Assembly (NCBI GenBank): GCA_025210735.1
Contig: JAOARD010000008.1
Coordinates: 1-64,000 of the forward strand
Length of the DNA: 64,000 nt
Direction: 5' to 3'
DNA from: Bacteroidales bacterium
Lineage (GTDB): Bacteria; Bacteroidota; Bacteroidia; Bacteroidales; UBA6680
This document shows positions 1 through 7,341 of this stretch, piece after piece. The notes below the pieces were generated by a model, which saw nothing but the letters and a program-made list of their open reading frames with translations, was not told the origin of the DNA and made no database searches. A program made the translations under genes and the position numbers. The stretch's first letter is position 1. Every line of letters begins with the position of its first letter.

Positions 1-60
1 TAAACGATATATCAGCGCTAAGCCAACTAATATTAATAAACCTATAAATACCTTTTTCAT
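1..60 (-). CDS. N-terminus of an exported or membrane-anchored protein, cut by the window edge
   Basis: An ATG at position 60 on the minus strand opens a frame that runs off the left edge. The 20 visible residues are Met-Lys-Lys followed by a hydrophobic stretch (KVFIGLLILVGLALIYRL), typical of a signal peptide or membrane anchor. The function cannot be read from this fragment. Confidence 0.55.
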   Translation of the reverse strand, partial: MKKVFIGLLILVGLALIYRL

Positions 61-160
61 AATTGTTTTAATTTATAAAATACTTGATGCATTAGTTGCC
101 TTATATGTGGATACATCAAATGGTAAACAGATGTTGTTTTCTGATTAGCGATAACGGGAT

Positions 161-380
161 TCAAAGACATTGTCAGTCCGGCAGAGTCAAAGACATTGTC
201 TGTCAGAGCAAGGTCGAAGACATTGTCAGTCCGGCAGATTCAAAGACACTGTCAGTCCGGCAGATTCAAAGACACTGTCAGTCCGGCAGAGCCGAAGACG
301 TTGTCAGTCTGAGCGGAGCCGAAGATATTGTCAGTCAGAGCGGAGTCGAAGACATTGTCAGTCTGAGCGGAGTCGAAGAC
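161..380. repeat. 26-bp tandem repeat array, about eight degenerate units
   Basis: Units of about 26 bp follow the form tcAAAGACAytGTCAGTCCGGCAGA and grade into a variant with GAGCGGAGTCGAAGAC. The array ends 12 bp beyond the stop codon of the minus-strand nuclease-like gene. Units touch without spacers, so it is not CRISPR. The GAGCGGAGTCGAA variant is complementary to the TTCGACTCCGCTC core seen near 12.5 kb, so both belong to one dispersed family. Open frames across the array (for example 96-479) are repeat translations and are not called as genes. Confidence 0.85.
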
Positions 381-391
381 CCAATTGATGA

Positions 392-1342
392 TTATTTTTT
401 TAATCCGTATTTATCCTCAAATTTCGTAATCCAATCATTGTGTTTTCCCGATGCAGATATCTGTTCTACAACCTCCTGAATGGTAATAAGTACAACTCGG
501 TGTCTGTATTTTTCAGGAACAAACTCAATTAATAGTGGAATTAACCCTTTTACACCTTTATCGGTTTTAAAGTTAAAAACAGGGCTACGGTTATCATATA
601 ACAGAACAAAATACCCACCCTTTTTTATACTGAACAGCACCTCTCTAAAAAACTGGTAATAATTTACAAAGGTGCAGATCCGTTCGTTCTTTAATGTATA
701 TGTAAAGTCGTACTCTTTAATCAATTTCCAATACTCCCTACCTATAAAGTGCAGATAACAATCATCTAAAGAGTTTATTGGATTTTTACCGGAACAGTCT
801 CCTTTTTTATATACTGAACAGCCACCAAACTCTGACTCTGCAAATTTACTCTCAATAAAAACTGCCGGGTTATTGTCTGAATCAAACAGAACCAGATCAA
901 TAGATGTTGGTTGTCCGGTATCTTCATTAAACACATCTCTGTCCTCGTACTCAAACTCTGCTCTTTTAAAATCACCTGGTACTCCTTTAGAGTTCAAAAG
1001 TTCAGTTAATGGTTTAAGATCGTCTCTTGTAATCAATGGTCCAATCAGGTTAAAAACCATTGCCTGACTACTTAATCCGTGATGAGCATATTTGTGCAGA
1101 GGGAAAGGCTTTTTTTCTTTATTGCTTTGCTCTTTGAAATTATATATATAATCAGCAACCTCTGTAAGTATAATATTGTTCTGCCAGTTGCTAAGATCAT
1201 CTAAACAGTACGGTCTTTTACTATGCACTTTATAACCTTTCTTAGCAAACCAATCAGTAGATGCCTCTCTTAACTCAGACTCAAACTCCTTATGCCGCGG
1301 AAAAATCCACTCCTGTGCTTTTCTTCTACTACTCGTTTTCAA
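392..1342 (-). CDS. PD-(D/E)XK nuclease-like protein
   Basis: 316 residues. The centre carries a PD-(D/E)XK-type core: Asp149 in SIDLVLFD, then a beta strand with Glu164-Ser165-Lys166 (FIESKF). The overall layout resembles the PGN_0703-like restriction-endonuclease-fold proteins of Bacteroidetes; that family name is from memory. No partner methylase or ATPase is adjacent. No ATG lies between the upstream in-frame stop and the conserved part, so the start is taken as TTG at 1342; the next ATG would remove about 94 residues. It follows the cassette array on the same strand, but no convincing cassette ends flank it. A role in defence is inference. Confidence 0.6.
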   Translation of the reverse strand: MKTSSRRKAQEWIFPRHKEFESELREASTDWFAKKGYKVHSKRPYCLDDLSNWQNNIILTEVADYIYNFKEQSNKEKKPFPLHKYAHHGLSSQAMVFNLIGPLITRDDLKPLTELLNSKGVPGDFKRAEFEYEDRDVFNEDTGQPTSIDLVLFDSDNNPAVFIESKFAESEFGGCSVYKKGDCSGKNPINSLDDCYLHFIGREYWKLIKEYDFTYTLKNERICTFVNYYQFFREVLFSIKKGGYFVLLYDNRSPVFNFKTDKGVKGLIPLLIEFVPEKYRHRVVLITIQEVVEQISASGKHNDWITKFEDKYGLKK

Positions 1343-1484
1343 TATTTTCTTTTTATTAAAAGGTTTTAAATTGGGTTTTGGTGTAACTGACGTTACTAAG
1401 AAATAGAGACTGATTAATAATCATCAATATTTGAGACAGGACACACAATTAGTTTTGTTTTTTATTTATTGTTAGTCAAAGATG

Positions 1485-2354
1485 TTAATCAACAATTATT
1501 TCGTGGCTTCTTAATTTACTAGCTAACTTCTCATCCAAATTTTCAATATCGTTATTGTCAATTTCAATCAATTTGAAGTTATATTTTGCATATAGCCCTT
1601 TTTTAATTTTTTTCCTTTCAGCATATTGTTCATTTTCCTCTAATCCCCAAAACTCAATGTATAGTTTGTGAGATGGAATATAAAAATCACAATACATATC
1701 TTCATCAATATTCAGTTTCCTTTCATATGCATGTACAATACCATTTTTGTATAAAAAATCATCTATCATTACCTCTGCTCTGCTTCTAACATAATGCCCA
1801 TCTGGTGTTCTGTAATTCGCAGGAAACTTTTTTCTAAAGTCATCAGATTCATTTATTTGTTTTTCTTCTTGAATAGCTACATCAATATTTCCTGTAGCTT
1901 CGCTTATCAACCTATTAAAGTGCTTGTTATTTAACAAATTTTGATTCCAAACGACATAAGGTTTGCCATTTTTAGCTTCCATTTGAATAGCGCCATTTTT
2001 GTTGCCAGCATTTGTTGTGACCCAACCACCTTTTCCTTTTTCTATCCAACCAAGTTCAGATAAAAACAGGTTAACCTTTTGTCTGGATATATCAAACTGT
2101 TCTCCAATTTTTGTAACTGTAAGTGTTTCTTTATAATCGGTTGTTTGGTTTAAGTCAATATTTGAAGGCCATACTATATACTCTCCAAATTTAGGATTGT
2201 ACTTTACATCTCCGCCAGCCATTCGTCCCTCTTTAGTGAGGTGCCAAGAGTTATTCTTTTTATAAATCCACTTTTTGTCTGTGAGTATTTTGAATAACTC
2301 TTTAGTTTCAATATTTCTTTCTTTAGAAAGAGCTGTTGCTGAAATTTGTTTCAT
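1485..2354 (-). CDS. Winged-helix protein with C-terminal PD-(D/E)XK (DUF559/Vsr-like) domain
   Basis: 289 residues. The N-terminal half holds two winged-helix-like segments (about 1-50 and 75-115). The C-terminal half (about 180-285) has an endonuclease-type core: Glu194 in RSRAEV, Asp223 in CDFYIP and Glu234 in IEFWG. Tryptophan stands where many relatives of this fold have lysine. Proteins of this type are often mislabelled glycerol kinase in Bacteroidota; nothing here supports that. The gene starts 38 bp after the attC-like site at 2392-2524, so it is the last recognisable gene cassette. No clear attC follows its stop. Confidence 0.65.
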   Translation of the reverse strand: MKQISATALSKERNIETKELFKILTDKKWIYKKNNSWHLTKEGRMAGGDVKYNPKFGEYIVWPSNIDLNQTTDYKETLTVTKIGEQFDISRQKVNLFLSELGWIEKGKGGWVTTNAGNKNGAIQMEAKNGKPYVVWNQNLLNNKHFNRLISEATGNIDVAIQEEKQINESDDFRKKFPANYRTPDGHYVRSRAEVMIDDFLYKNGIVHAYERKLNIDEDMYCDFYIPSHKLYIEFWGLEENEQYAERKKIKKGLYAKYNFKLIEIDNNDIENLDEKLASKLRSHEIIVD

Positions 2355-2391
2355 TATAGTTATTTATTTAGTGATGACGTTTTTCCATTTT

Positions 2392-2524
2392 TTCTAACAG
2401 TCTTCGATATAAAACGTTGCGCATTTCGAAACACAAATTAACCAGTCCGTCAAGCCGCTGATTAAATGTTATTTAGTTCAAATATAGCGCAATCTGCGCA
2501 ATGTTTTATGACCGCGTGTTAGGC
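2392..2524 (-). other. attC-like recombination site (after the membrane-protein gene)
   Basis: Read on the minus strand, the site runs from GCCTAAC (R'' core) to GTTAGAA (R' core). Inside, TAACA and ATAAAACATTGCGCA pair with TGCGCAACGTTTTAT and TGTTA. Unpaired spacers lie between the two paired blocks, as in attC. The R'' core GCCTAAC is the exact complement of the GTTAGGC that opens the same cassette at 3349-3355. The stop codon of the upstream gene (2506) lies inside the site, which is usual for integron cassettes. Confidence 0.75.
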
Positions 2525-2994
2525 TTAGTTTGTATTTTACTCTTTTCAATATATGTCTCTTGTAAAACAGGCTTAACTTTACCATAGCAATATAATGTTA
2601 GAACTATGATTACAATAACAAAACTTAAAATATCAAAACCTTTAAAGCTAGCTGTTTTACATAAGTCTGGAAAAGTAAAAAAAGTAAATACTTCTCTTGA
2701 TAAAACCTGAACACTTGTCCCTATTGCTCCAAAGGTTGAAACAAACTGTACATAGTCAATAGGCTTGTCTAGATCATCTTTATCGCTAATTAAATTTTGG
2801 TCATCATCTTTATTCTTTTGGTAGTGAATTACAGCAGTAATTATTAGAATTACCCAAATAACAAATGTTAACGTTTTACTATTCAAAGTATCAAATAAAT
2901 AACCCGATACAACCTCCCAGTATTTTAACGAAGTAATTGCAACACTAAAAAGAAAGATTGCTACAAAAACCACTTTTAAATCAAGCTTTTTCAT
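2506..2994 (-). CDS. Small multi-pass membrane protein of an integron cassette
   Basis: 162 residues, not recognised. Hydrophobic segments lie at about 8-25, 42-58 and 122-140, with a possible fourth weaker one at 85-105, and a charged loop (KNKDDDQNLISDKDDLDK) between the second and third. The ATG overlaps the stop of the upstream glycine-zipper gene in an ATGA tetranucleotide, so the two genes are translationally coupled and form one two-gene cassette. The reading frame ends inside the attC-like site. Function unknown; a toxin/immunity pair is only a guess. Confidence 0.65.
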   Translation of the reverse strand: MKKLDLKVVFVAIFLFSVAITSLKYWEVVSGYLFDTLNSKTLTFVIWVILIITAVIHYQKNKDDDQNLISDKDDLDKPIDYVQFVSTFGAIGTSVQVLSREVFTFFTFPDLCKTASFKGFDILSFVIVIIVLTLYCYGKVKPVLQETYIEKSKIQTKPNTRS

Positions 2995-3302
2995 GCTATA
3001 CTATTATTAAAGTGGTTAATACTTTTCTTTTCGTCTTCGTCTCTAATTCCTCCAATCAAACCACCTGCAACTCCACCAATTAATACTCCAACACCCCCAC
3101 CTAACAATCCTAATAATCCTCCAATTACAGCTCCACCAGCAGTATCATTACTACTAGGTTCTGCAACAACATCATCTACGGTATAAGGTTCTCCTTTTAC
3201 ATAAAATTTAAAACCAATCTTTGATGCTAATTGCTTTCTCGTTGAAGCCGAAATGTCAAGTACAACTTTCTCTCCATTAATATTCCTAACAAACAATCTC
3301 AT
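2991..3302 (-). CDS. Glycine-zipper protein of an integron cassette
   Basis: 103 residues. About 45 polar residues form a small N-terminal domain (RLFVRNINGEKVVLDI). A long GxxxG-rich hydrophobic hairpin follows (about 54-86, for example GGAVIGGLLGLLGGGVGVLI), then a charged tail (RDEDEKK). Glycine zippers are found in membrane-inserting and outer-membrane-associated proteins. It is the first gene after the R' core GTTAGGC and is coupled by ATGA overlap to the membrane-protein gene. Specific function unknown. Confidence 0.65.
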   Translation of the reverse strand: MRLFVRNINGEKVVLDISASTRKQLASKIGFKFYVKGEPYTVDDVVAEPSSNDTAGGAVIGGLLGLLGGGVGVLIGGVAGGLIGGIRDEDEKKSINHFNNSIA

Positions 3303-3348
3303 TAATATATATTTATCAATATTTTATAGTGCATTTCCTTAAAATTAA

Positions 3349-3479
3349 GCCTAACGGTGAGTGTATGATTTCGTAAGGGACATCGGGTTTCAAACTTATC
3401 AAGTTACCACCCAAAACTGATGCGGGTGATACCGCTCGAAAACCTCTGAACCCCTTATGAATTATACACATTGTTGTGT
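3349..3479 (-). other. attC-like recombination site (after the ABC-3C genes)
   Basis: On the minus strand the site runs from ACACAAC (R'') to GTTAGGC (R', a match to GTTRRRY). The arms AATGTGTATAATTCATAAGGG and CCCTTACGAAATCATACACT pair with bulges and flank a loop of about 70 bases. ACACAAC is the exact complement of GTTGTGT at 7144-7150, which opens the three-gene cassette. GTTAGGC opens the next cassette. Confidence 0.75.
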
Positions 3480-3498
3480 TTTCGTGCTTTATTCCCTC

Positions 3499-3595
3499 TG
3501 TCAACTTGCGTGTTGGAGAGACATGCTTTTTAAGCAAATTTGGTCGTGCGGTTGATTTGTGCGTTTGCTTAATGTGCATGACTCTATGCGTTAGG
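3499..3595 (-). other. Second attC-like hairpin at the end of the ABC-3C genes
   Basis: The arms GAGACATGCTTTTTAAGCAAA (3518-3538) and TTTGCTTAATGTGCATGACTC (3564-3584) pair with only short mismatches. They are bracketed by CAAC on the left and GTTAGGA on the right (plus strand), giving the box-spacer-stem layout of attC. Read on the minus strand the cores are TCCTAAC and GTTGACA. The ATPase gene stops inside it. It lies only about 20 bp from the attC-like site at 3349-3479. Confidence 0.5.
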
Positions 3596-5428
3596 AAAAA
3601 ATCCATTTCTTCCTTCACCTTCTTCTCCACTAAATTCAATATAATGAATATCTTCCACCAAGTTACTTTGTGGAATTTTATTATCAAACATTATAAATTG
3701 AAAATTCATTTTTTGGCTTGCAAAATAATTATAGAATGAATGTTCAATATTTGTGTCAATTTCATCTTCCGCTGTTTTCTTATCCTTACCATGATAAGTA
3801 GTAAGTGGCGAATCAACTATCAGTGTTCTTGTAAAAGGTATCGACTCTTCATCACAATATTTCAATAAAGCATAAATAACCGCAGTATATGAAACAGCTC
3901 TCATTCCTTTGCCGTAAGCACTTCTCGCTTTACCTGAAATTACAAAATCAAATATTTTAGAATCAGGATCAAAAATGACAGAATCACTTTTAGGATAATT
4001 CCATGCTTTCAATACTGATTTTAACGTTTTAACAAAAGAATCCATGAGTTTCTCATCAACTTTTTCAGGAGTTTGAGGAGTCGGTTTTAATTTAATCAGA
4101 ACTTCCAAATTCTTTTTTTCAAGAAAGTAATAATTAAGTTCTTTATCAAAAATCTCAATCTTAGATTTTGACGATATTACTTCATTTATTTTATCAATCT
4201 TCTCTTTAATCAATTCCAATTTTGGTGAAAACACTTCTTTAATACTTTCATCTAATCCATTGTAATCTTTAGTAAGATTTATTAAATCAACTTTGCATTT
4301 AGAAAGTTCTTTTTTGTTCTCGATAATTGTCGATTCTAAATCTTCAAGTTTACTTATAATCTTATTTCTTTCTATATCAATAGATTCTTTTACGCTAATA
4401 TCTTTTTCAATCTCTTGCAACTTTTCACTTTTCATTTCAGCTTCACATAAAGGACAATTAACTGTTTGAAGTTGTGCAAGTAGGTTTTGTCCTTCGTCTA
4501 TAAAGCTCAGACGATTAAGGTCACTTGTATAGTGAGATTTAAGTAACTGTAGCCTCTCTATTAATTCATTTAAAAATAAGATAGATGATTTTTTCTTTTC
4601 AACTTCTTTAAATTTTGAGGATTTACGTGTATATAATTTATTGATATCAGAGCTTAAGTTATTGTATTCTAATTTTAGTTTTTCTAAATCAGAATCAATA
4701 GAACTAGCTAATATCTTAGAATGAGTCGTACTTAATTCATCAACCTCTTTTGATAATGACTCTATACGCGATTGGACAAAATCTAATTGCCCATTTAGTC
4801 TACTTTTGCGTAAATCTTCTTTTTCTTCAGGTACAAAATTCGAGAAATCCTTGCCTGTCAAAAGAAAAATTAATATGCTTTGATATAGTGTTTGGTCAAT
4901 AACCTGACCAGTTGGGTAAAAAGGTGAATTCTCTACGACTACGGTAGTTTCTGATATAAGAGACAATTTCCTAATGTAAGAGTATAGTAAGTTTACTTTT
5001 TTTGTCTTGCTCTTTTTTAACGACTTGTTATCTAGCCCATTTAATTCAAGTAGGAAAGTAGAATATGTTTTCTTTTTTTGATTTTTGAGTGGATATTCTT
5101 CGGACTTTAATTCGGAATTAGAATATTCACTTACAGTAGAGTACTTAACAAATACACTTTTAGCATTTAGTTTTCGATATATTGTAATATCCTTGCCATC
5201 ATAGGTTTTTAATCCAAGATAGAAATTTATATATCCTTCACTTTCAGGAATTGATTTAGGTGAATCTTGTTGACCTAACATGTAATTCAAGCAAGAAAAT
5301 ACATATGATTTACCAGTGTCAGATACACCAGAGACTAAATTATAACCATTCTGAAACGATATTTTGGCAGGCTTCTTACCATAGCCCTCAACCTTTAATT
5401 CAGTAATATAAAAACCGTGTTTACTCAT
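3584..5428 (-). CDS. ABC-3C system SMC-type ATPase (DUF3732-like)
   Basis: 614 residues. The N-terminus has an ABC/SMC Walker A in GVSDTGKS (about residue 35). Long coiled coils (about 210-440) are broken by a CPLC zinc-hook-like motif, as in Rad50. The C-terminal ATPase half has a signature-like region (GKARSAYGKGMRAVSY) and a Walker B LIVDSPL, in which Ser stands where a catalytic Glu is usual. DUF3732-type ATPases are known as the ATPase component of ABC-three-component conflict systems (classified by Aravind and co-workers). The start overlaps the middle-component gene by 8 bp. The stop lies inside an attC-like hairpin. It probably senses or loads on foreign nucleoprotein and drives the nuclease; that role is inference. 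Confidence 0.8.
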   Translation of the reverse strand: MSKHGFYITELKVEGYGKKPAKISFQNGYNLVSGVSDTGKSYVFSCLNYMLGQQDSPKSIPESEGYINFYLGLKTYDGKDITIYRKLNAKSVFVKYSTVSEYSNSELKSEEYPLKNQKKKTYSTFLLELNGLDNKSLKKSKTKKVNLLYSYIRKLSLISETTVVVENSPFYPTGQVIDQTLYQSILIFLLTGKDFSNFVPEEKEDLRKSRLNGQLDFVQSRIESLSKEVDELSTTHSKILASSIDSDLEKLKLEYNNLSSDINKLYTRKSSKFKEVEKKKSSILFLNELIERLQLLKSHYTSDLNRLSFIDEGQNLLAQLQTVNCPLCEAEMKSEKLQEIEKDISVKESIDIERNKIISKLEDLESTIIENKKELSKCKVDLINLTKDYNGLDESIKEVFSPKLELIKEKIDKINEVISSKSKIEIFDKELNYYFLEKKNLEVLIKLKPTPQTPEKVDEKLMDSFVKTLKSVLKAWNYPKSDSVIFDPDSKIFDFVISGKARSAYGKGMRAVSYTAVIYALLKYCDEESIPFTRTLIVDSPLTTYHGKDKKTAEDEIDTNIEHSFYNYFASQKMNFQFIMFDNKIPQSNLVEDIHYIEFSGEEGEGRNGFFPNA

Positions 5429-5924
5429 AATTCATTTCCTCTCTAATATAAGCTTCATTGACAAATTCACTTCCCCACTTATTAAGATTTGAGGATATAT
5501 ATTTATTTAAACTTTTTTCCGTTTTATTTTTGAAATATTCAACTACCCATTCAATTCTTATCTTTAACTCAACAAAGTAATCAGATTCGAAATAAGTAAT
5601 AAATGGAATACTCAATTTTGATGGAGTATAAAGTATTCCTTTCTTTGTGTACTTAACAAATATCAGTTCCTTTGATGATAAGATTTGGAGTGCCTTTTTT
5701 ATCAATTCTCTTTTAATTAATAATTGAGAAGATCTATTGGGTAGTGCAGGATGCAAACTTTTAGGTGCTCCTTCAATATCTCCACTATTAAGAATTAAAT
5801 AGTCATAAATAACTAAGCGTCCAATAGATACTCCCTTTGCTCCATTTAAGGAAAGCAGAAGTAATACTCTTAATGAAATCTCAAGCGGAGAGTTAAATAT
5901 TTTTATTTCTATATTTTGATTCAT
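5421..5924 (-). CDS. ABC-3C system middle component
   Basis: 167 residues from the chosen start. It has the features of the small middle components of ABC-3C systems: an early helical segment (IFNSPLEISLRVLLLLSLN), a conserved SLHPALPNRSSQLLIKRELIKKAL stretch (given in part) and a winged-helix-like C-terminal part. An ATG at 5936 would add four residues. The ATG at 5924 was preferred because it overlaps the TGA of the nuclease gene in an ATGA tetranucleotide, the standard coupled arrangement. It lies between nuclease and ATPase, as in known systems, and is thought to bridge the two. Confidence 0.75.
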   Translation of the reverse strand: MNQNIEIKIFNSPLEISLRVLLLLSLNGAKGVSIGRLVIYDYLILNSGDIEGAPKSLHPALPNRSSQLLIKRELIKKALQILSSKELIFVKYTKKGILYTPSKLSIPFITYFESDYFVELKIRIEWVVEYFKNKTEKSLNKYISSNLNKWGSEFVNEAYIREEMNYE

Positions 5925-7012
5925 TTTTTCACCCATTTAAGTTTATGCTCATTCGCAAGATGGTGACAGATTCCTGTTTTATCTTGGGTTTTAACCTCTG
6001 GAAATAATGCATTACTCTGAAAAGTAGCAGATTTTGCTGAATTAGTAGTGGCTAATAATCTATTGTATCCATCTTTATATTCTAAATTGCATACATCTAC
6101 AACTTGTTCATAAACTTCCTCTTTTAATTCCTCAAATGCATCTAATTCAGAAGGGACATGGTCTCTACTAAATTGAGCTAAAGTTTCAGCCATGTAAAAG
6201 CAATTTCTCGAACGGTCAAAATGTGTTTTTAATTCCTGATTTTCCGAAATATCCTTAACAGTTTCAACCTTTACTTTAGAATAATCCTGATATGCTTCGT
6301 AGAGTTGAGTTACATAATTGATCTCTCTTTTTTCAATATTTTCTGAAACAGTTACTTTAGAGTTCCTTCTTTTATTTAAACCACCACCAAAATAAAACGG
6401 GTAATATGATGTTTTTTGAAACTGCGCTAAAAAGTCAACTGGTTCTAATGAGTAAATAATTGAGAAGTCAAATTTCTTAATATACTCTTCTAATTCAGGA
6501 GTTAATGAATCGTCTTCTTTCTTAGTAATTTTCCCTTTAAACTTATTATTCCAATCTTTTACTAGTTTCCCTATTAAATTCGTTGGTTTCTTGATTAAAT
6601 CTAATAGGCTAGGACTAATTCCTTGAGGTGAAACTAGGTAATATTTTTGCGGTATAGAATAGTGTTCTGAATAAGTATAATATATCAGTTTAGCGAACTC
6701 CAACCCAATGGTAGCATAGGTAAGTTGTTTGGAATAATGTTTACATTGATATAAATCAAAAACATCACTTTTGAAGTCAATGTACCCACAAACATCACGT
6801 CCTTTGTCGCCAGAACCACCTAATTGCATAGCCGTTTCATATTTATCCTCTATGTATTCTTTCGCCCAACACAATACAATTTCTTCATAAGTATCTTCGT
6901 CAATTTGTTGAAGTCTTTTTAATGGCGGCACAGGCTTACCTAATAACAAATCAGTATTTGATATTCTGTGAATTTTATACGGTTCTGGTATGTCTATTTT
7001 TTCAATACTCAT
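5921..7012 (-). CDS. ABC-3C system effector with Mrr-like restriction-endonuclease domain
   Basis: 363 residues. Near the N-terminus it has an Mrr-type PD-(D/E)XK core: Glu43/44 in YEEIVLCWA, Asp73 in GSGDKGRDV and Gln89-Cys-Lys91 in YQCKHY, the QxK form typical of Mrr. The rest (about 110-363) is an ABC-3C-type C-terminal domain that should bind the partner proteins. A longer frame opens with GTG at 7147, but its first 45 codons are hairpin and attC sequence. The ATG at 7012 (MSIEKIDIPE) is therefore used. First gene of the three-gene cassette. Predicted to cut DNA when the ATPase is triggered (inference from family). Confidence 0.8.
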   Translation of the reverse strand: MSIEKIDIPEPYKIHRISNTDLLLGKPVPPLKRLQQIDEDTYEEIVLCWAKEYIEDKYETAMQLGGSGDKGRDVCGYIDFKSDVFDLYQCKHYSKQLTYATIGLEFAKLIYYTYSEHYSIPQKYYLVSPQGISPSLLDLIKKPTNLIGKLVKDWNNKFKGKITKKEDDSLTPELEEYIKKFDFSIIYSLEPVDFLAQFQKTSYYPFYFGGGLNKRRNSKVTVSENIEKREINYVTQLYEAYQDYSKVKVETVKDISENQELKTHFDRSRNCFYMAETLAQFSRDHVPSELDAFEELKEEVYEQVVDVCNLEYKDGYNRLLATTNSAKSATFQSNALFPEVKTQDKTGICHHLANEHKLKWVKK

Positions 7013-7030
7013 TACATAATTTTCTATTCG

Positions 7031-7116
7031 TGCGTTGGCTAAAATTTGGCTCTTTTGCAAGCAGAAGCGTTGGCTTGTGGGTTGAGCTTGCAAATGTGCC
7101 AAATGTGCGTTGGCAT
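7031..7116. repeat. Hairpin with repeated GCGTTGGC motifs at the 5' end of the ABC-3C cassette
   Basis: The inverted arms TTTGGCTCTTTTGCAAGC (7045-7062) and GCTTGCAAATGTGCCAAA (7086-7103) pair except at three positions. The motif GCGTTGGC occurs three times: left of, inside the loop of and right of the hairpin. It resembles half of an attC site, but no AAC core lies on its left. It sits between the R' core and the first ATG of the cassette. Confidence 0.65.
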
Positions 7117-7143
7117 TAGTTGTACGGTCTTTCTTTGCATGAA

Positions 7144-7341
7144 ACACAACGGTGAGTATATGGCAAGTAAGGCATTTCGGAGAACAAAGCTATTAAGTTT
7201 GCACTGAGTCGAAGCTTTTCTTTTGGCACCGCTGAAACATATTTTAGATAGCCGAAGCAAAAGTTTCGACGGTGTTCCATCGAAGAACTGTCGCTCAGTA
7301 AACTACTGTATGCCTTATTTGCTATATACATTGTTACATGC
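7144..7341 (-). other. attC-like recombination site (after the HExxH gene)
   Basis: On the minus strand the site runs from GCATGTAAC (R'') to GTTGTGT (R'). The arms AACAATGTATATAGCAAATAAGGCAT and its partner at 7149-7174 pair with few mismatches. At about 198 bp it is longer than usual attC sites, the extra length being in the loop. GCATGTAAC is the exact complement of GTTACATGC, which opens the cassette upstream at 8627-8635. The TAA of the HExxH gene is inside the R'' core. Confidence 0.75.

Noticed and set aside
161..380. CRISPR array
   Set aside because: Units touch each other without unique spacers and no cas gene is present.
96..479. Open frames of 127 and 72 residues over the left end
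   Set aside because: They translate the 26-bp tandem repeat (QSGRAED and SRRHCQSER units) and overlap the end of the nuclease gene; not coding.
7013..7147. N-terminal extension of the ABC-3C nuclease from GTG at 7147
   Set aside because: The first 45 codons are hairpin and attC sequence; ATG at 7012 starts the conserved part.
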